From contig NZ_JAACJS010000015.1 of NCBI RefSeq assembly GCF_009939005.1, forward strand, positions 1,118,325 through 1,182,324: a DNA stretch of 64,000 nt, read 5' to 3'. Positions 37,173 to 44,406 of the stretch are shown here, in pieces. The notes under the pieces were generated by a model. It saw only the letters and a program-made list of their open reading frames with translations. It did no database searches and was not told where the DNA came from. The position numbers were made by a program, and so were the translations under genes. Origin of the DNA: Sediminibacterium roseum. Its GTDB lineage: Bacteria; Bacteroidota; Bacteroidia; Chitinophagales; Chitinophagaceae. The first letter of the stretch is position 1. Each line of letters starts with the position of its first letter.

Positions 37173-37739
37173 TTGAACGACAGGGACTTCATCCTAAGCT
37201 TACAAAACGGTGACCAGCACGCATTTAGGCTGCTGGTGGAAACATGGCAGCACATGGTATACAATACCGTGTTAAGTATTGTCCAGGATGTTCAGGAAGC
37301 CGAAGACGTGGCGCAGGAAGTGTTTATACAGGTGTTTCAATCCATAAAGGGGTTCCGGGGCGATGCGAAGTTATCAACCTGGATTTACCGGGTGGCCGTT
37401 ACCAAGGCGCTCGACGCCGAACGGAAAAAGAAATCCAAAAAAAGGATGGCCAACCTGCGCAGGTGGGTAGGTATGGGAGAAAAAGAAGACGAGCCCGTGC
37501 AGTTCCACCACCCGGGCGTGGCGCTTGATAACAAGGAGCGTGCATCCCTTCTTTTCAGCGCCATGCAGAAACTGCCGGAGAACCAGCGGATCGCCTTCAC
37601 GCTCATAAAAGCCGAGGGGTTGAGTTACGAAGAAACGGCGGCCATCATGAACATAACCATCAAAGCCGTAGAAGCATTGATGCACCGGGCAAAAGATAAC
37701 CTGAAAAAATATTTGCGGCAGTACTATTCGCAGGACTAA
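37173..37739 (+). CDS. ECF-type RNA polymerase sigma factor with TTG start
   Basis: A 188-residue sigma-70 family factor. Region 2 is about residues 24-95 (AEDVAQEVFIQVFQSIKGFRGDAKLSTWIYRVAVTKALD, in parts), region 4 about 130-180 (LPENQRIAFTLIKAEGLSYEETAAIMN). The best start is TTG at 37173 with AGGGAAT upstream, because no ATG precedes region 2. A short membrane protein and two CpxP/Spy-like genes follow, which suggests an envelope-stress regulon. Confidence 0.87.
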   Translation: MNDRDFILSLQNGDQHAFRLLVETWQHMVYNTVLSIVQDVQEAEDVAQEVFIQVFQSIKGFRGDAKLSTWIYRVAVTKALDAERKKKSKKRMANLRRWVGMGEKEDEPVQFHHPGVALDNKERASLLFSAMQKLPENQRIAFTLIKAEGLSYEETAAIMNITIKAVEALMHRAKDNLKKYLRQYYSQD

Positions 37740-37749
37740 ACAGATGTAA

Positions 37750-38097
37750 ATGAAAACACGTTTACCCATGAACGAACAGATCGAACAAACACTAAACAGT
37801 ATCGATACCATCGGCAGGGCCGATGCGCCGCCGTTTTTTTACACGCGCCTGCAGGCGAGGCTCGATAAAAAAAACGAGCAGGCCGTTCCGTTCTGGATGG
37901 TTGGTAAAAGATCCGTTCTTTCGCTTGCCACACTCGCGCTGCTGGTGGTCCTGAACATAGCGGCTATACGATCGTACCTGCATTCAGCAAAACAACCGGC
38001 AACAGAACAACAGCCGGCAAACGGTATACAGGCCTTTGCCGACACTTATAACCTGGGTGGATCGTCTGTCTTCACCGGTAAAACAACAGACCAATGA
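37750..38097 (+). CDS. Single-pass membrane protein, likely anti-sigma-like
   Basis: A 115-residue protein with one membrane helix (about residues 54-71, VLSLATLALLVVLNIAAI). The N-terminal 50 residues are cytosolic by the positive-inside rule. It starts 10 nt after the sigma gene and overlaps the next gene by ATGA (38094-38097). The topology and position fit an anti-sigma factor, but no known anti-sigma domain is visible. The ATG at 37768 (Met7) is an alternative start. Confidence 0.6.
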   Translation: MKTRLPMNEQIEQTLNSIDTIGRADAPPFFYTRLQARLDKKNEQAVPFWMVGKRSVLSLATLALLVVLNIAAIRSYLHSAKQPATEQQPANGIQAFADTYNLGGSSVFTGKTTDQ

Positions 38098-38663
38098 ATT
38101 ATTTCAACAGGAACAAATGGTGGGCGATCGCTTTTATGCTGCTGGTTGCATTGAATGTGGCCACGCTGCTCACTTTCTGGCTCGTTAAAGAAAAACACGG
38201 GCGGCCGCCCGGTCCGCCATCGGGTGTAGTTGATTTTCTGACAAAAGAATTATCGTTCGACTCGATCCAGAAACAAAAACTCGTGGAACTTCTTGAAGAA
38301 CAACAACAAAACATGCGTGAAATACGCAGGAACAACCGCGGCGCGAAAGACAAGTTTTTTGCCTTGCTCAAACAGGATGCCATTCCCGATTCAGCAATAG
38401 AAAATGCGGCCAGGGAATCTGCCAGGTACGATTCGCAGATGGATGTGCTCACCTTTAAACATTTTCAACAGTTGCGGAGCCTGTGCAATGAAACGCAGAA
38501 GAAAAAATTCGACAATATTCTCCAGCAGGTGTTGCACATGATCGCACCACCACCGGGCGGGGGCCCGCGCGGAGGGCCGCCTCCGAATGGCGAGCACCCA
38601 CCGCACGATGGACCGCCGCCGGGCGAGGACGGAAGAGAGCCGCCACCACAACATCCGCAGTAG
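38094..38663 (+). CDS. Periplasmic CpxP/Spy-like sensor protein with Pro-rich tail
   Basis: A 189-residue membrane-anchored periplasmic protein: a membrane helix (about 10-28), a helical Spy/CpxP/heavy-metal-sensor-like region (about 40-150: ELSFDSIQKQKLVELLEEQQQNMREIRRNN), and a Pro/Gly-rich tail (from about 152). In E. coli such proteins chaperone or sense misfolded envelope proteins or metals. It overlaps the membrane-protein gene by 4 nt. Confidence 0.72.
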   Translation: MNYFNRNKWWAIAFMLLVALNVATLLTFWLVKEKHGRPPGPPSGVVDFLTKELSFDSIQKQKLVELLEEQQQNMREIRRNNRGAKDKFFALLKQDAIPDSAIENAARESARYDSQMDVLTFKHFQQLRSLCNETQKKKFDNILQQVLHMIAPPPGGGPRGGPPPNGEHPPHDGPPPGEDGREPPPQHPQ

Positions 38664-38752
38664 TTTGTTTTTAAGAATTCAACAATGCGCCCGATGGCTT
38701 TATTTCGCCGGGAGGCAGATGATTCTAGTTACACCATTAAAAAAAATCACCC

Positions 38753-39157
38753 ATGAATAAAAAAATCAAGATGCTGTTCTGTTGTGCAATGCTTGCAACC
38801 GCAGGCACTTACGCCCAACCGCAGCAGCCACCCAGGCCACCGAGCAACGAGGATAAATTGAAACATGTTTCTGAGAAGATCAACAAAGAGATTGCATTAA
38901 CTGCTGCACAGAAAGCAAAAGTAGAAACTGCCTACAAGGATTTTTTTATTGAGATGGATAAGCTCCGTAAAAACAACCGGAATGGCAGGCCCGAAATGCC
39001 TCCACCACCACCGCTACCGCCAGGGAAAAAAGAAGACGTTGACAAACTCGTAAAAGCACGCGATGCAAAGATCAAAGCCGCGCTTACCGGGGCGCAGTAT
39101 AAAAAATACAGCGAAATAGAACAAACCCTGCGGCCGCCGAGGCCGGCGGAACATTAG
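38753..39157 (+). CDS. Small exported Spy-like protein
   Basis: A 134-residue exported protein: signal peptide (about 1-21), a helical domain with LTAAQKAKVETAYKDFF (the LTxxQ-like motif), a Pro-rich segment (PPPPPLPPG), and a second helix (LTGAQYKKYSEIEQTL). It belongs to the Spy/CpxP group of periplasmic chaperone/stress proteins. It follows the CpxP-like gene by 89 nt and may be in the same unit. A terminator lies at 39194. Confidence 0.68.
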   Translation: MNKKIKMLFCCAMLATAGTYAQPQQPPRPPSNEDKLKHVSEKINKEIALTAAQKAKVETAYKDFFIEMDKLRKNNRNGRPEMPPPPPLPPGKKEDVDKLVKARDAKIKAALTGAQYKKYSEIEQTLRPPRPAEH

Positions 39158-39193
39158 CAACGACCCCGATTCGGTTAAAGTTCCTGATCATAG

Positions 39194-39231
39194 TAAAAAG
39201 AAAAGCGCCGGGGCCGGCGCTTTTCTTTTTT
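39194..39231 (+). terminator. Terminator of the sigma / CpxP-like operon
   Basis: AAAAAGAAAAGCGCC / GGCGCTTTTCTTTTT long stem with a T-rich end. Confidence 0.85.
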
Positions 39232-39300
39232 AGCATTCACCAGTCTTCGCCGGTTTCATACTCAGTATTATATCAACACCCACCCTTAACGCCGCCAACA

Positions 39301-39331
39301 CTTTATGGTCAACCTTTATTAGGACGAGGCA
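39301..39331. repeat. 31-bp direct repeat, copy 1
   Basis: Starts CTTTATGGTCAACC and ends AGGACGAGGCA; an identical copy lies at 39623-39653 in the same orientation. The two copies bracket the transposase remnant. Confidence 0.9.
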
Positions 39332-39650
39332 TCTTTAACTCCGCTGCCTTCAGCTTTGCTTCCAGTTCTTTTATTCTCTGTTTTTGGAGATCTTTCATCG
39401 GTCGGCCCGTAGCTGATTGTGACGGGTATGCTAATTTACCGTATTTACGGCACCAGTCAAGTAGACGACTTTTACCTCCAATGTCGTACTTCTTTTGTAC
39501 TTGTTTCTTGTTTAGGTGCCCCGATTCATAATCACGGACTACCTGCTTTTTGAACGATTCACTGTAATGAGGACAGGGGATCCACTTTTTAACTTGACCG
39601 TTAGTTGATCCATGTTTGCTGACTTTATGGTCAACCTTTATTAGGACGAG
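39309..39650 (-). pseudogene. IS3-type transposase OrfA remnant
   Basis: An open frame of about 105 residues reads as the N-terminal HTH part of an IS3-family OrfA: YSESFKKQVVRDYESGHLNKKQV, QKKYDIGGKSRLLDWCRKYGK, then a helical RIKELEAKLKAAELKM. No ATG is in place and the frame ends abruptly in PRPNKG from the direct repeat. There is no OrfB (integrase) sequence, so it is a decayed fragment. Its two ends are the 31-bp direct repeats. Confidence 0.7.
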
Positions 39651-39653
39651 GCA
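39623..39653. repeat. 31-bp direct repeat, copy 2
   Basis: Identical to 39301-39331. The left edge of this copy joins the transposase remnant; the right edge joins the terminator of the candidate small RNA. Confidence 0.9.
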
Positions 39654-39657
39654 AACG

Positions 39658-39686
39658 AAAAAAAGTCCCCTGTAGAAACAGGGGAC
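39658..39686 (-). terminator. Strong terminator upstream of the IS remnant (minus strand)
   Basis: GTCCCCTG / CAGGGGAC stem with a 6-nt loop, then seven T on the minus strand. Confidence 0.85.
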
Positions 39687-39782
39687 GTCTTCGATTGCTT
39701 GCCATATAAGAAAAGAGATAATTATCAATTCGTTAACCCGAAACCTGCAAAAACCAGCACTTGTTGCTGTATGTTTGCTTTC
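39658..39782 (-). ncRNA. Candidate small RNA or short leader transcript
   Basis: The terminator at 39658-39686 is preceded on the minus strand by TATCTTTG (complement at 39788-39795, a TAnnTTTG box) with TTG about 21 nt further upstream. This predicts a transcript of about 125 nt. No long open frame of gene-like quality lies in it. Nothing in it resembles SRP, 6S or tmRNA hallmarks that I know. It could instead be the tail of the aminotransferase transcript. Confidence 0.35.
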
Positions 39783-39967
39783 GAATTCAAAGATAAGCAT
39801 ATCTTGGATACAAAATCAAGTTTTTCGTAAAAATTTTATCTTTTTTCTGATTTTTTCTTCAAAAAATGACAATTTAATGAACATTTGTTCATATTGAATT
39901 TATTGTCATATTAGTATCATTTCTTGCGATTTTTTACTAGAGCATTTGCAATTACCTGATAATCAGG
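39687..39967. other. AT-rich region between IS remnant and aminotransferase
   Basis: Notably AT-rich compared with the rest of the window. It holds the candidate small-RNA promoter, the 16-bp palindrome ATGAACATTTGTTCAT (39877-39892), and the hairpin ACCTGATAATCAGGT beside the aminotransferase stop. No gene is supported. Confidence 0.6.
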
Positions 39968-41161
39968 TTATTTTTTGTTCGGGTATTCTTTTAATGCCTG
40001 TTCAAGGCAATTCATTGCGTTATTTATATCATTTAAATTTAATACATAGGCAAGACGAACTTCCTGCTTTCCCAGGCCCGCTGTTCCATAAAACCCGGTA
40101 GCGGGTGCGAGCATAACGGTCTGGTTCTGGTAAGAAAAACTTTCGAGCAACCATTGGCAAAACACATCCGCATCGTCAATCGGCAGTTTGGCAATGGCAT
40201 AGAACGCACCGCCCGGGTTTGGACAGAACACACCCTCCATCGCATTCAAACGTTTTACGATCAGGTCGCGGCGCGATTTGTATTCGGCCTTCGTTTCGTC
40301 GAAATAATCTGCGGGCAGGTCAATGGCCGCTTCCGCCGCGATCTGCGCAAAACTTGGCGGGCTCAATCTTGCCTGCGCAAATTTCATCACCGCATCCAGC
40401 ACCATTTGATTTTTTGTGATCAATGCACCTATCCTTCCGCCACAGGCGCTGTAGCGTTTGCTGATGGTATCCATAATGATCACGTTGTCGTCTACCCCTT
40501 CCAGGTGCATCGCGCTGATCTGCTTTCCCTCGTAACAAAACTCCCGGTAAGCCTCGTCTGAAAAAAGATAAAGATTGTGGCGGCGGATGATGTCGCGCAA
40601 TTGCTGCATCTCCTCGTAACTGTATAAATAGCCTGTAGGATTGTTGGGGTTACAGATCACGATGGCCTTTGTTTTTGGCGTGATCTTTTTCTCGATCTCT
40701 TCGATCGGCGGCAGGGCGAACCCGTTCTCGATAAACGAAGTAACCGGCACCACGGTTACGCCTGCAGCTACCGCGAACCCATTGTAGTTTGCGTAAAAAG
40801 GTTCTGGTATGATCACTTCATCACCCGGATCAAGACATGCCATGAAGCCAAACTGTATCGCCTCACTTCCACCTGTTGTGATGATGATCTGGTTGTGGTT
40901 TACCTTAACGCCAACGCTTTCATAATAACCCACCAATTTTTTCCGGTAACTCTCGTTACCCGCGCTGTGACTGTATTCCAGTACTTTAAAATCACTGTGC
41001 CGCACTGCGTCCAACACCATTTTCGGTGTTTCGATATCGGGCTGGCCAATGTTGAGGTGGTATACTTTGGTTCCTCTTTTTTTTGCAGCTTCTGCATAAG
41101 GAACCAGTTTGCGAATGGGTGAGGCAGGCATCGCCTGTCCGCGTTGGCTTATCTGTAACAT
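39968..41161 (-). CDS. PLP-dependent aminotransferase, class I/II (AspC-like)
   Basis: A 397-residue fold-type-I aminotransferase that moves amino groups between amino acids and 2-oxoacids. Signs: NIGQPDIETP, TTGGSEAIQFGFMACLDPGDEVIIPEPFY, the PLP Asp/Asn context CNPNNPTGYLY, the Schiff-base Lys in DTISKRYSACGGRIGAL, and the Arg-containing C-terminal EVRLAYVL. The ATG at 41161 (MLQISQRGQAMPASPIRKL) gives the family start. Its partner 2-oxoacid is unknown. Confidence 0.9.
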   Translation of the reverse strand: MLQISQRGQAMPASPIRKLVPYAEAAKKRGTKVYHLNIGQPDIETPKMVLDAVRHSDFKVLEYSHSAGNESYRKKLVGYYESVGVKVNHNQIIITTGGSEAIQFGFMACLDPGDEVIIPEPFYANYNGFAVAAGVTVVPVTSFIENGFALPPIEEIEKKITPKTKAIVICNPNNPTGYLYSYEEMQQLRDIIRRHNLYLFSDEAYREFCYEGKQISAMHLEGVDDNVIIMDTISKRYSACGGRIGALITKNQMVLDAVMKFAQARLSPPSFAQIAAEAAIDLPADYFDETKAEYKSRRDLIVKRLNAMEGVFCPNPGGAFYAIAKLPIDDADVFCQWLLESFSYQNQTVMLAPATGFYGTAGLGKQEVRLAYVLNLNDINNAMNCLEQALKEYPNKK

Positions 41162-41254
41162 CCCGCAAAGATACCTCCACCCGTCACGTATGCCAAACAA
41201 AAAACGCAACCGGTTGAGATTGCGTTTCTGTTGTAAGAATTTCGTGTTGACCGG

Positions 41255-41650
41255 TTATTTGGTTTTTGTTTTTGCGGGTGCGGGTGCCAGCACTTCTCCT
41301 TCGATGGTTAATACCACGGGCAGCTGCTGGTCAAGGAATTTCACGTTCACATTCTTCTTGAATGTGCCCAGCGCTTCTGCATTGTACGTTACCTTGATGG
41401 TACTCGATTTTCCTTTGAGGATCGGCGCATTGCTGTAAACGGGCGTTGTGCAACCACATTCCGCATTTGCAAATTCGATCACCGCAGGTTTTGCGCCGTT
41501 GTTGGTAAAGGTGAAGGTATAGGTAACCGGAACTTTCTGTTTGATCTTTCCAAACTTGTGGGTTTTGGTAGCGAATACTATATCATTCGGCCCTTGTGCA
41601 AAAACAGCTACGCTGAAAACCATCGTGATAAGAAACAGTATTTTTTTCAT
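41255..41650 (-). CDS. DUF1573 exported protein
   Basis: A 131-residue exported protein: signal peptide (about 1-18), then an Ig-like DUF1573 domain (YTFTFTNNGAKPAVIEFANAECGCTTPVY and VTYNAEALGTFKKNVNVKF, in parts). The ECGCT pair of Cys is the family's hallmark. Function is not known. A TATTTTTG -7 box (complement at 41667-41674) lies before the ATG at 41650. Confidence 0.87.
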   Translation of the reverse strand: MKKILFLITMVFSVAVFAQGPNDIVFATKTHKFGKIKQKVPVTYTFTFTNNGAKPAVIEFANAECGCTTPVYSNAPILKGKSSTIKVTYNAEALGTFKKNVNVKFLDQQLPVVLTIEGEVLAPAPAKTKTK

Positions 41651-41813
41651 ATTGATTTTTATAGCGCAAAAATAAGCGATTAACGGATGCATGAAAGCCA
41701 AATTCGTGCCATTTTTTGTGGCAGGAATGGCGGGATGGGATTAGAATCGCATTAGGAAAACCGGAACTTATCCCCCGTATAATCACCGAATTTCTGAAAC
41801 AAACTAATTTCCG

Positions 41814-41844
41814 TTAGTCTATTCGCCGTGTAATGCTATTTTTG
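41814..41844 (+). promoter_or_regulatory. Promoter of the fused E1 gene (leaderless candidate)
   Basis: TTAG (41814-41817), a 19-nt spacer, then TATTTTTG (41837-41844). The -7 box ends only 4 nt before the ATG at 41849, so transcription would start at or next to the start codon. Confidence 0.6.
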
Positions 41845-41848
41845 CCCC

Positions 41849-44239
41849 ATGGAACAAACACCATCACTTGGATACAAAGACGATATGCTTTCTTTCGAAG
41901 GCTTCCGCAACACCATCCTGGAAGATTACAGGATAGCCGTTGTGAGCCGTGAAGTGAGTTTGCTGGGCCGCCGCGAAGTGCTTACCGGCAAGGCCAAATT
42001 CGGCATCTTCGGTGATGGTAAGGAAGTGGCGCAACTGGCCATGGCCAAATATTTTCAGCCGGGTGATTTCAGGAGCGGGTATTACCGCGACCAGACCTTC
42101 ATTTTTGCATCGGGCCTTTCAAACGTAGAACAATATTTTGCTCAGCTTTATGCCGACCCCGATGTAAAGAACGACCCCTTTAGCGCGGGCCGGCAGATGA
42201 ACGCGCACTTTGCAACAAAATTTGTAGACGACAACGGCAATTGGCTCGACCTGGCCAACCGCAAAAATATTTCTTCAGACATGGCCCCTACCGCTTCGCA
42301 GATGCCGCGCGCGTTGGGACTTGCCTGGGCCTCTAAGTGTTTCCGGAGCGCAAAGCATGCAGATGTTTTTGATTCGCTCAGTCACAACGGAAACGAGATC
42401 TGTTTCTGTACCATTGGCGATGCAAGTACATCAGAGGGGCATTTCTGGGAAACCCTGAATGCAGCCGGCGTGCTGCAGATACCACTTGCGGTGTTTGTTT
42501 GGGATGACGGGTACGGTATTTCGGTGCCCAAGAATTTCCAGACAACCAAAGGATCTATTTCCGAAGCGGTAAAAGGATTGGAAAAAGAAGATACCACCAA
42601 CGGCATCCGCATTTACAAAGTAAAAGCATGGGACTACGCAGGCATGTGCGAAGTGTTTGAAGAAGCATTGCAGAGAGTAAGGGAAACACATGTGCCCGTT
42701 TTGTTTCACGTAGAAGAAGTAACGCAGCCACAGGGACATTCGACCAGCGGAAGCCATGAAAGATACAAGAGCCAGGAGCGGCTGGATTGGGAGAAAGAAT
42801 GGGACTGCATCAAGAAAATGAAAGAATGGCTGATCGAGACCGGCTTATCAACCGCAGAAGAACTGACAGAAATAGAAGCGGGTGCGAAGGAACATGTGCG
42901 CGAAGGCAAGAACAAGGCATGGGAAAAATACCAGGCGCCCATCAAGGAAACTGCGGCGCAGGCGGTTGAACTGATCCGTGGGCTGGTGGTGAATGATATG
43001 GAGAAATACAACTTCCTGCAGAAACTGGCGAACGATCTTCAATCGAACAGGGAACCCCTGCGACGCGATATCTTCCGCGCCGTTTCGCTCGCCATGGAAA
43101 CAGCACCCAACTCGCCAACCATTGAGGAGATCAGGAATTTCTACAAAGAACAACACGCGCTCGGCAGAAAACTATACAACAGCGATCTCTACAACGAAGG
43201 GCCAAAAAGCGCGCTGCGTGTAGAGGAAGTAAAACCGATGATCGCATTTGATGCCCCTATGGCAAATGGATACGAAGTATTGAATAAATATTTCGACCAG
43301 CTCTTTGCGCAGAATCCATATGTATACGCATTTGGAGAAGACGTAGGGCATATCGGCGATGTGAACCAGGGTTTTGCCGGGCTGCAGGATAAGCACGGCA
43401 AAGACAGGATCTCGGATACAGGCATACGCGAACTCACCATCGTAGGGCAGGCCATCGGTTTATCATTACGTGGTTTGAGGCCGATCGCAGAAATACAATA
43501 CCTCGACTATTTATTATACGGCCTGCAACCGTTGAGCGATGATGTATCTACCACGCATTTCCGCACCAAAGGACAACAAAGCGTGCCCATCATCATCCGC
43601 ACGCGCGGCCACAGGCTTGAGGGCATCTGGCACAGCGGCTCGCCTATGGGTATGATCATCAATGCCGTGCGCGGTATGTATGTATGTGTACCACGCAACA
43701 TGGTACAGGCCGCAGGGATGTACAATACATTACTGCGCGCCAACGATCCTGCTATCGTTGTTGAATGCCTGAACGGCTATCGCCTGAAAGAAAAGGTTCC
43801 GGCCAATCTGCTGGAGTTCACCGTGCCACTGGGGATCCCTGAAATATTGCGCGAAGGAACCGATATCACCATCGTTTCTTACGGATCAACATTGCGTATC
43901 GTGGAAGATGCCGTTGAACGCTTACAAAAAATGGACATCAGTTGCGAGGTGATAGATGTGCAGACACTTCTTCCGTTTGACATCAACCATAAAATAATTG
44001 AATCGCTCAAAAAAACCAACCGCATTCTTTTCGTAGACGAAGATGTTCCGGGTGGCGCGGCGGCTTACATGTTCAGCAAAGTAATGGAAGAACAGAAAGC
44101 GTTCCAATGGCTCGATGTTTCGCCAAGAACATTGACCGCACAGGCCCACAGGCCGGGTTACGGAAGCGATGGCGATTATTTCAGTAAACCCAATGCAGAA
44201 GATGTTGTGAATGTGGTTGTGGAGATGGTGAAGGAATAA
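41849..44239 (+). CDS. Fused 2-oxoacid dehydrogenase E1 (alpha-beta), 796 residues
   Basis: Thiamine-pyrophosphate E1 with alpha (about 1-440) and beta (about 470-796) parts in one chain; it decarboxylates a 2-oxoacid and passes the acyl group to a lipoyl E2. The alpha part has RDQTFIFASGL and the cofactor stretch IGDASTSEGHFWETLNAAG...WDDGYGIS, where GDA replaces GDG and DD replaces NN. The beta part has FGEDVGHIGDVNQGF, REL TIVGQAIGLSLRGLRPIAEIQ and DEDVPGG. The fused form is common in Bacteroidota as a branched-chain-type dehydrogenase. E2 and E3 are not nearby. A second fused E1 lies at 61157. Confidence 0.9.
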   Translation: MEQTPSLGYKDDMLSFEGFRNTILEDYRIAVVSREVSLLGRREVLTGKAKFGIFGDGKEVAQLAMAKYFQPGDFRSGYYRDQTFIFASGLSNVEQYFAQLYADPDVKNDPFSAGRQMNAHFATKFVDDNGNWLDLANRKNISSDMAPTASQMPRALGLAWASKCFRSAKHADVFDSLSHNGNEICFCTIGDASTSEGHFWETLNAAGVLQIPLAVFVWDDGYGISVPKNFQTTKGSISEAVKGLEKEDTTNGIRIYKVKAWDYAGMCEVFEEALQRVRETHVPVLFHVEEVTQPQGHSTSGSHERYKSQERLDWEKEWDCIKKMKEWLIETGLSTAEELTEIEAGAKEHVREGKNKAWEKYQAPIKETAAQAVELIRGLVVNDMEKYNFLQKLANDLQSNREPLRRDIFRAVSLAMETAPNSPTIEEIRNFYKEQHALGRKLYNSDLYNEGPKSALRVEEVKPMIAFDAPMANGYEVLNKYFDQLFAQNPYVYAFGEDVGHIGDVNQGFAGLQDKHGKDRISDTGIRELTIVGQAIGLSLRGLRPIAEIQYLDYLLYGLQPLSDDVSTTHFRTKGQQSVPIIIRTRGHRLEGIWHSGSPMGMIINAVRGMYVCVPRNMVQAAGMYNTLLRANDPAIVVECLNGYRLKEKVPANLLEFTVPLGIPEILREGTDITIVSYGSTLRIVEDAVERLQKMDISCEVIDVQTLLPFDINHKIIESLKKTNRILFVDEDVPGGAAAYMFSKVMEEQKAFQWLDVSPRTLTAQAHRPGYGSDGDYFSKPNAEDVVNVVVEMVKE

Positions 44240-44258
44240 ACCAAAACACGCTAAGCTT

Positions 44259-44284
44259 CGTTGTTGGTCAGGCGACCAACAACG
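44259..44284. terminator. 11-bp perfect hairpin after the fused E1 gene
   Basis: CGTTGTTGGTC / GACCAACAACG around a 4-nt loop, 19 nt after the stop. There is no T run. Confidence 0.6.
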
Positions 44285-44305
44285 GCAAAGGCCGCAACCC
44301 TTTAA

Positions 44306-44354
44306 AACCCACAAAAAAGCCTGGTAATATTCTTACCAGGCTTTTTTGTGGGTT
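44306..44354. terminator. Strong bidirectional terminator between convergent genes
   Basis: 22-bp perfect arms (44306-44327 and 44333-44354) around a 5-nt loop, with A and T runs inside the stem. It separates the E1 gene (plus) from the barrel gene (minus). Confidence 0.85.
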
Positions 44355-44406
44355 GATGGATGTTGGCCGCCTCACCAAATCAATTCAACATCAACCAACA
44401 TCCATC
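44355..44406. repeat. 12-bp inverted repeat at the end of the barrel gene
   Basis: GATGGATGTTGG (44355-44366) and CCAACATCCATC (44395-44406) are perfect complements; the right arm runs into the stop codon of the minus-strand gene. Confidence 0.75.

Noticed and set aside
39309..39800. Reading 39800-39309 as one 163-residue protein
   Set aside because: It crosses a promoter-like box, a strong terminator and the direct repeat; only the part from about 39650 on resembles OrfA.
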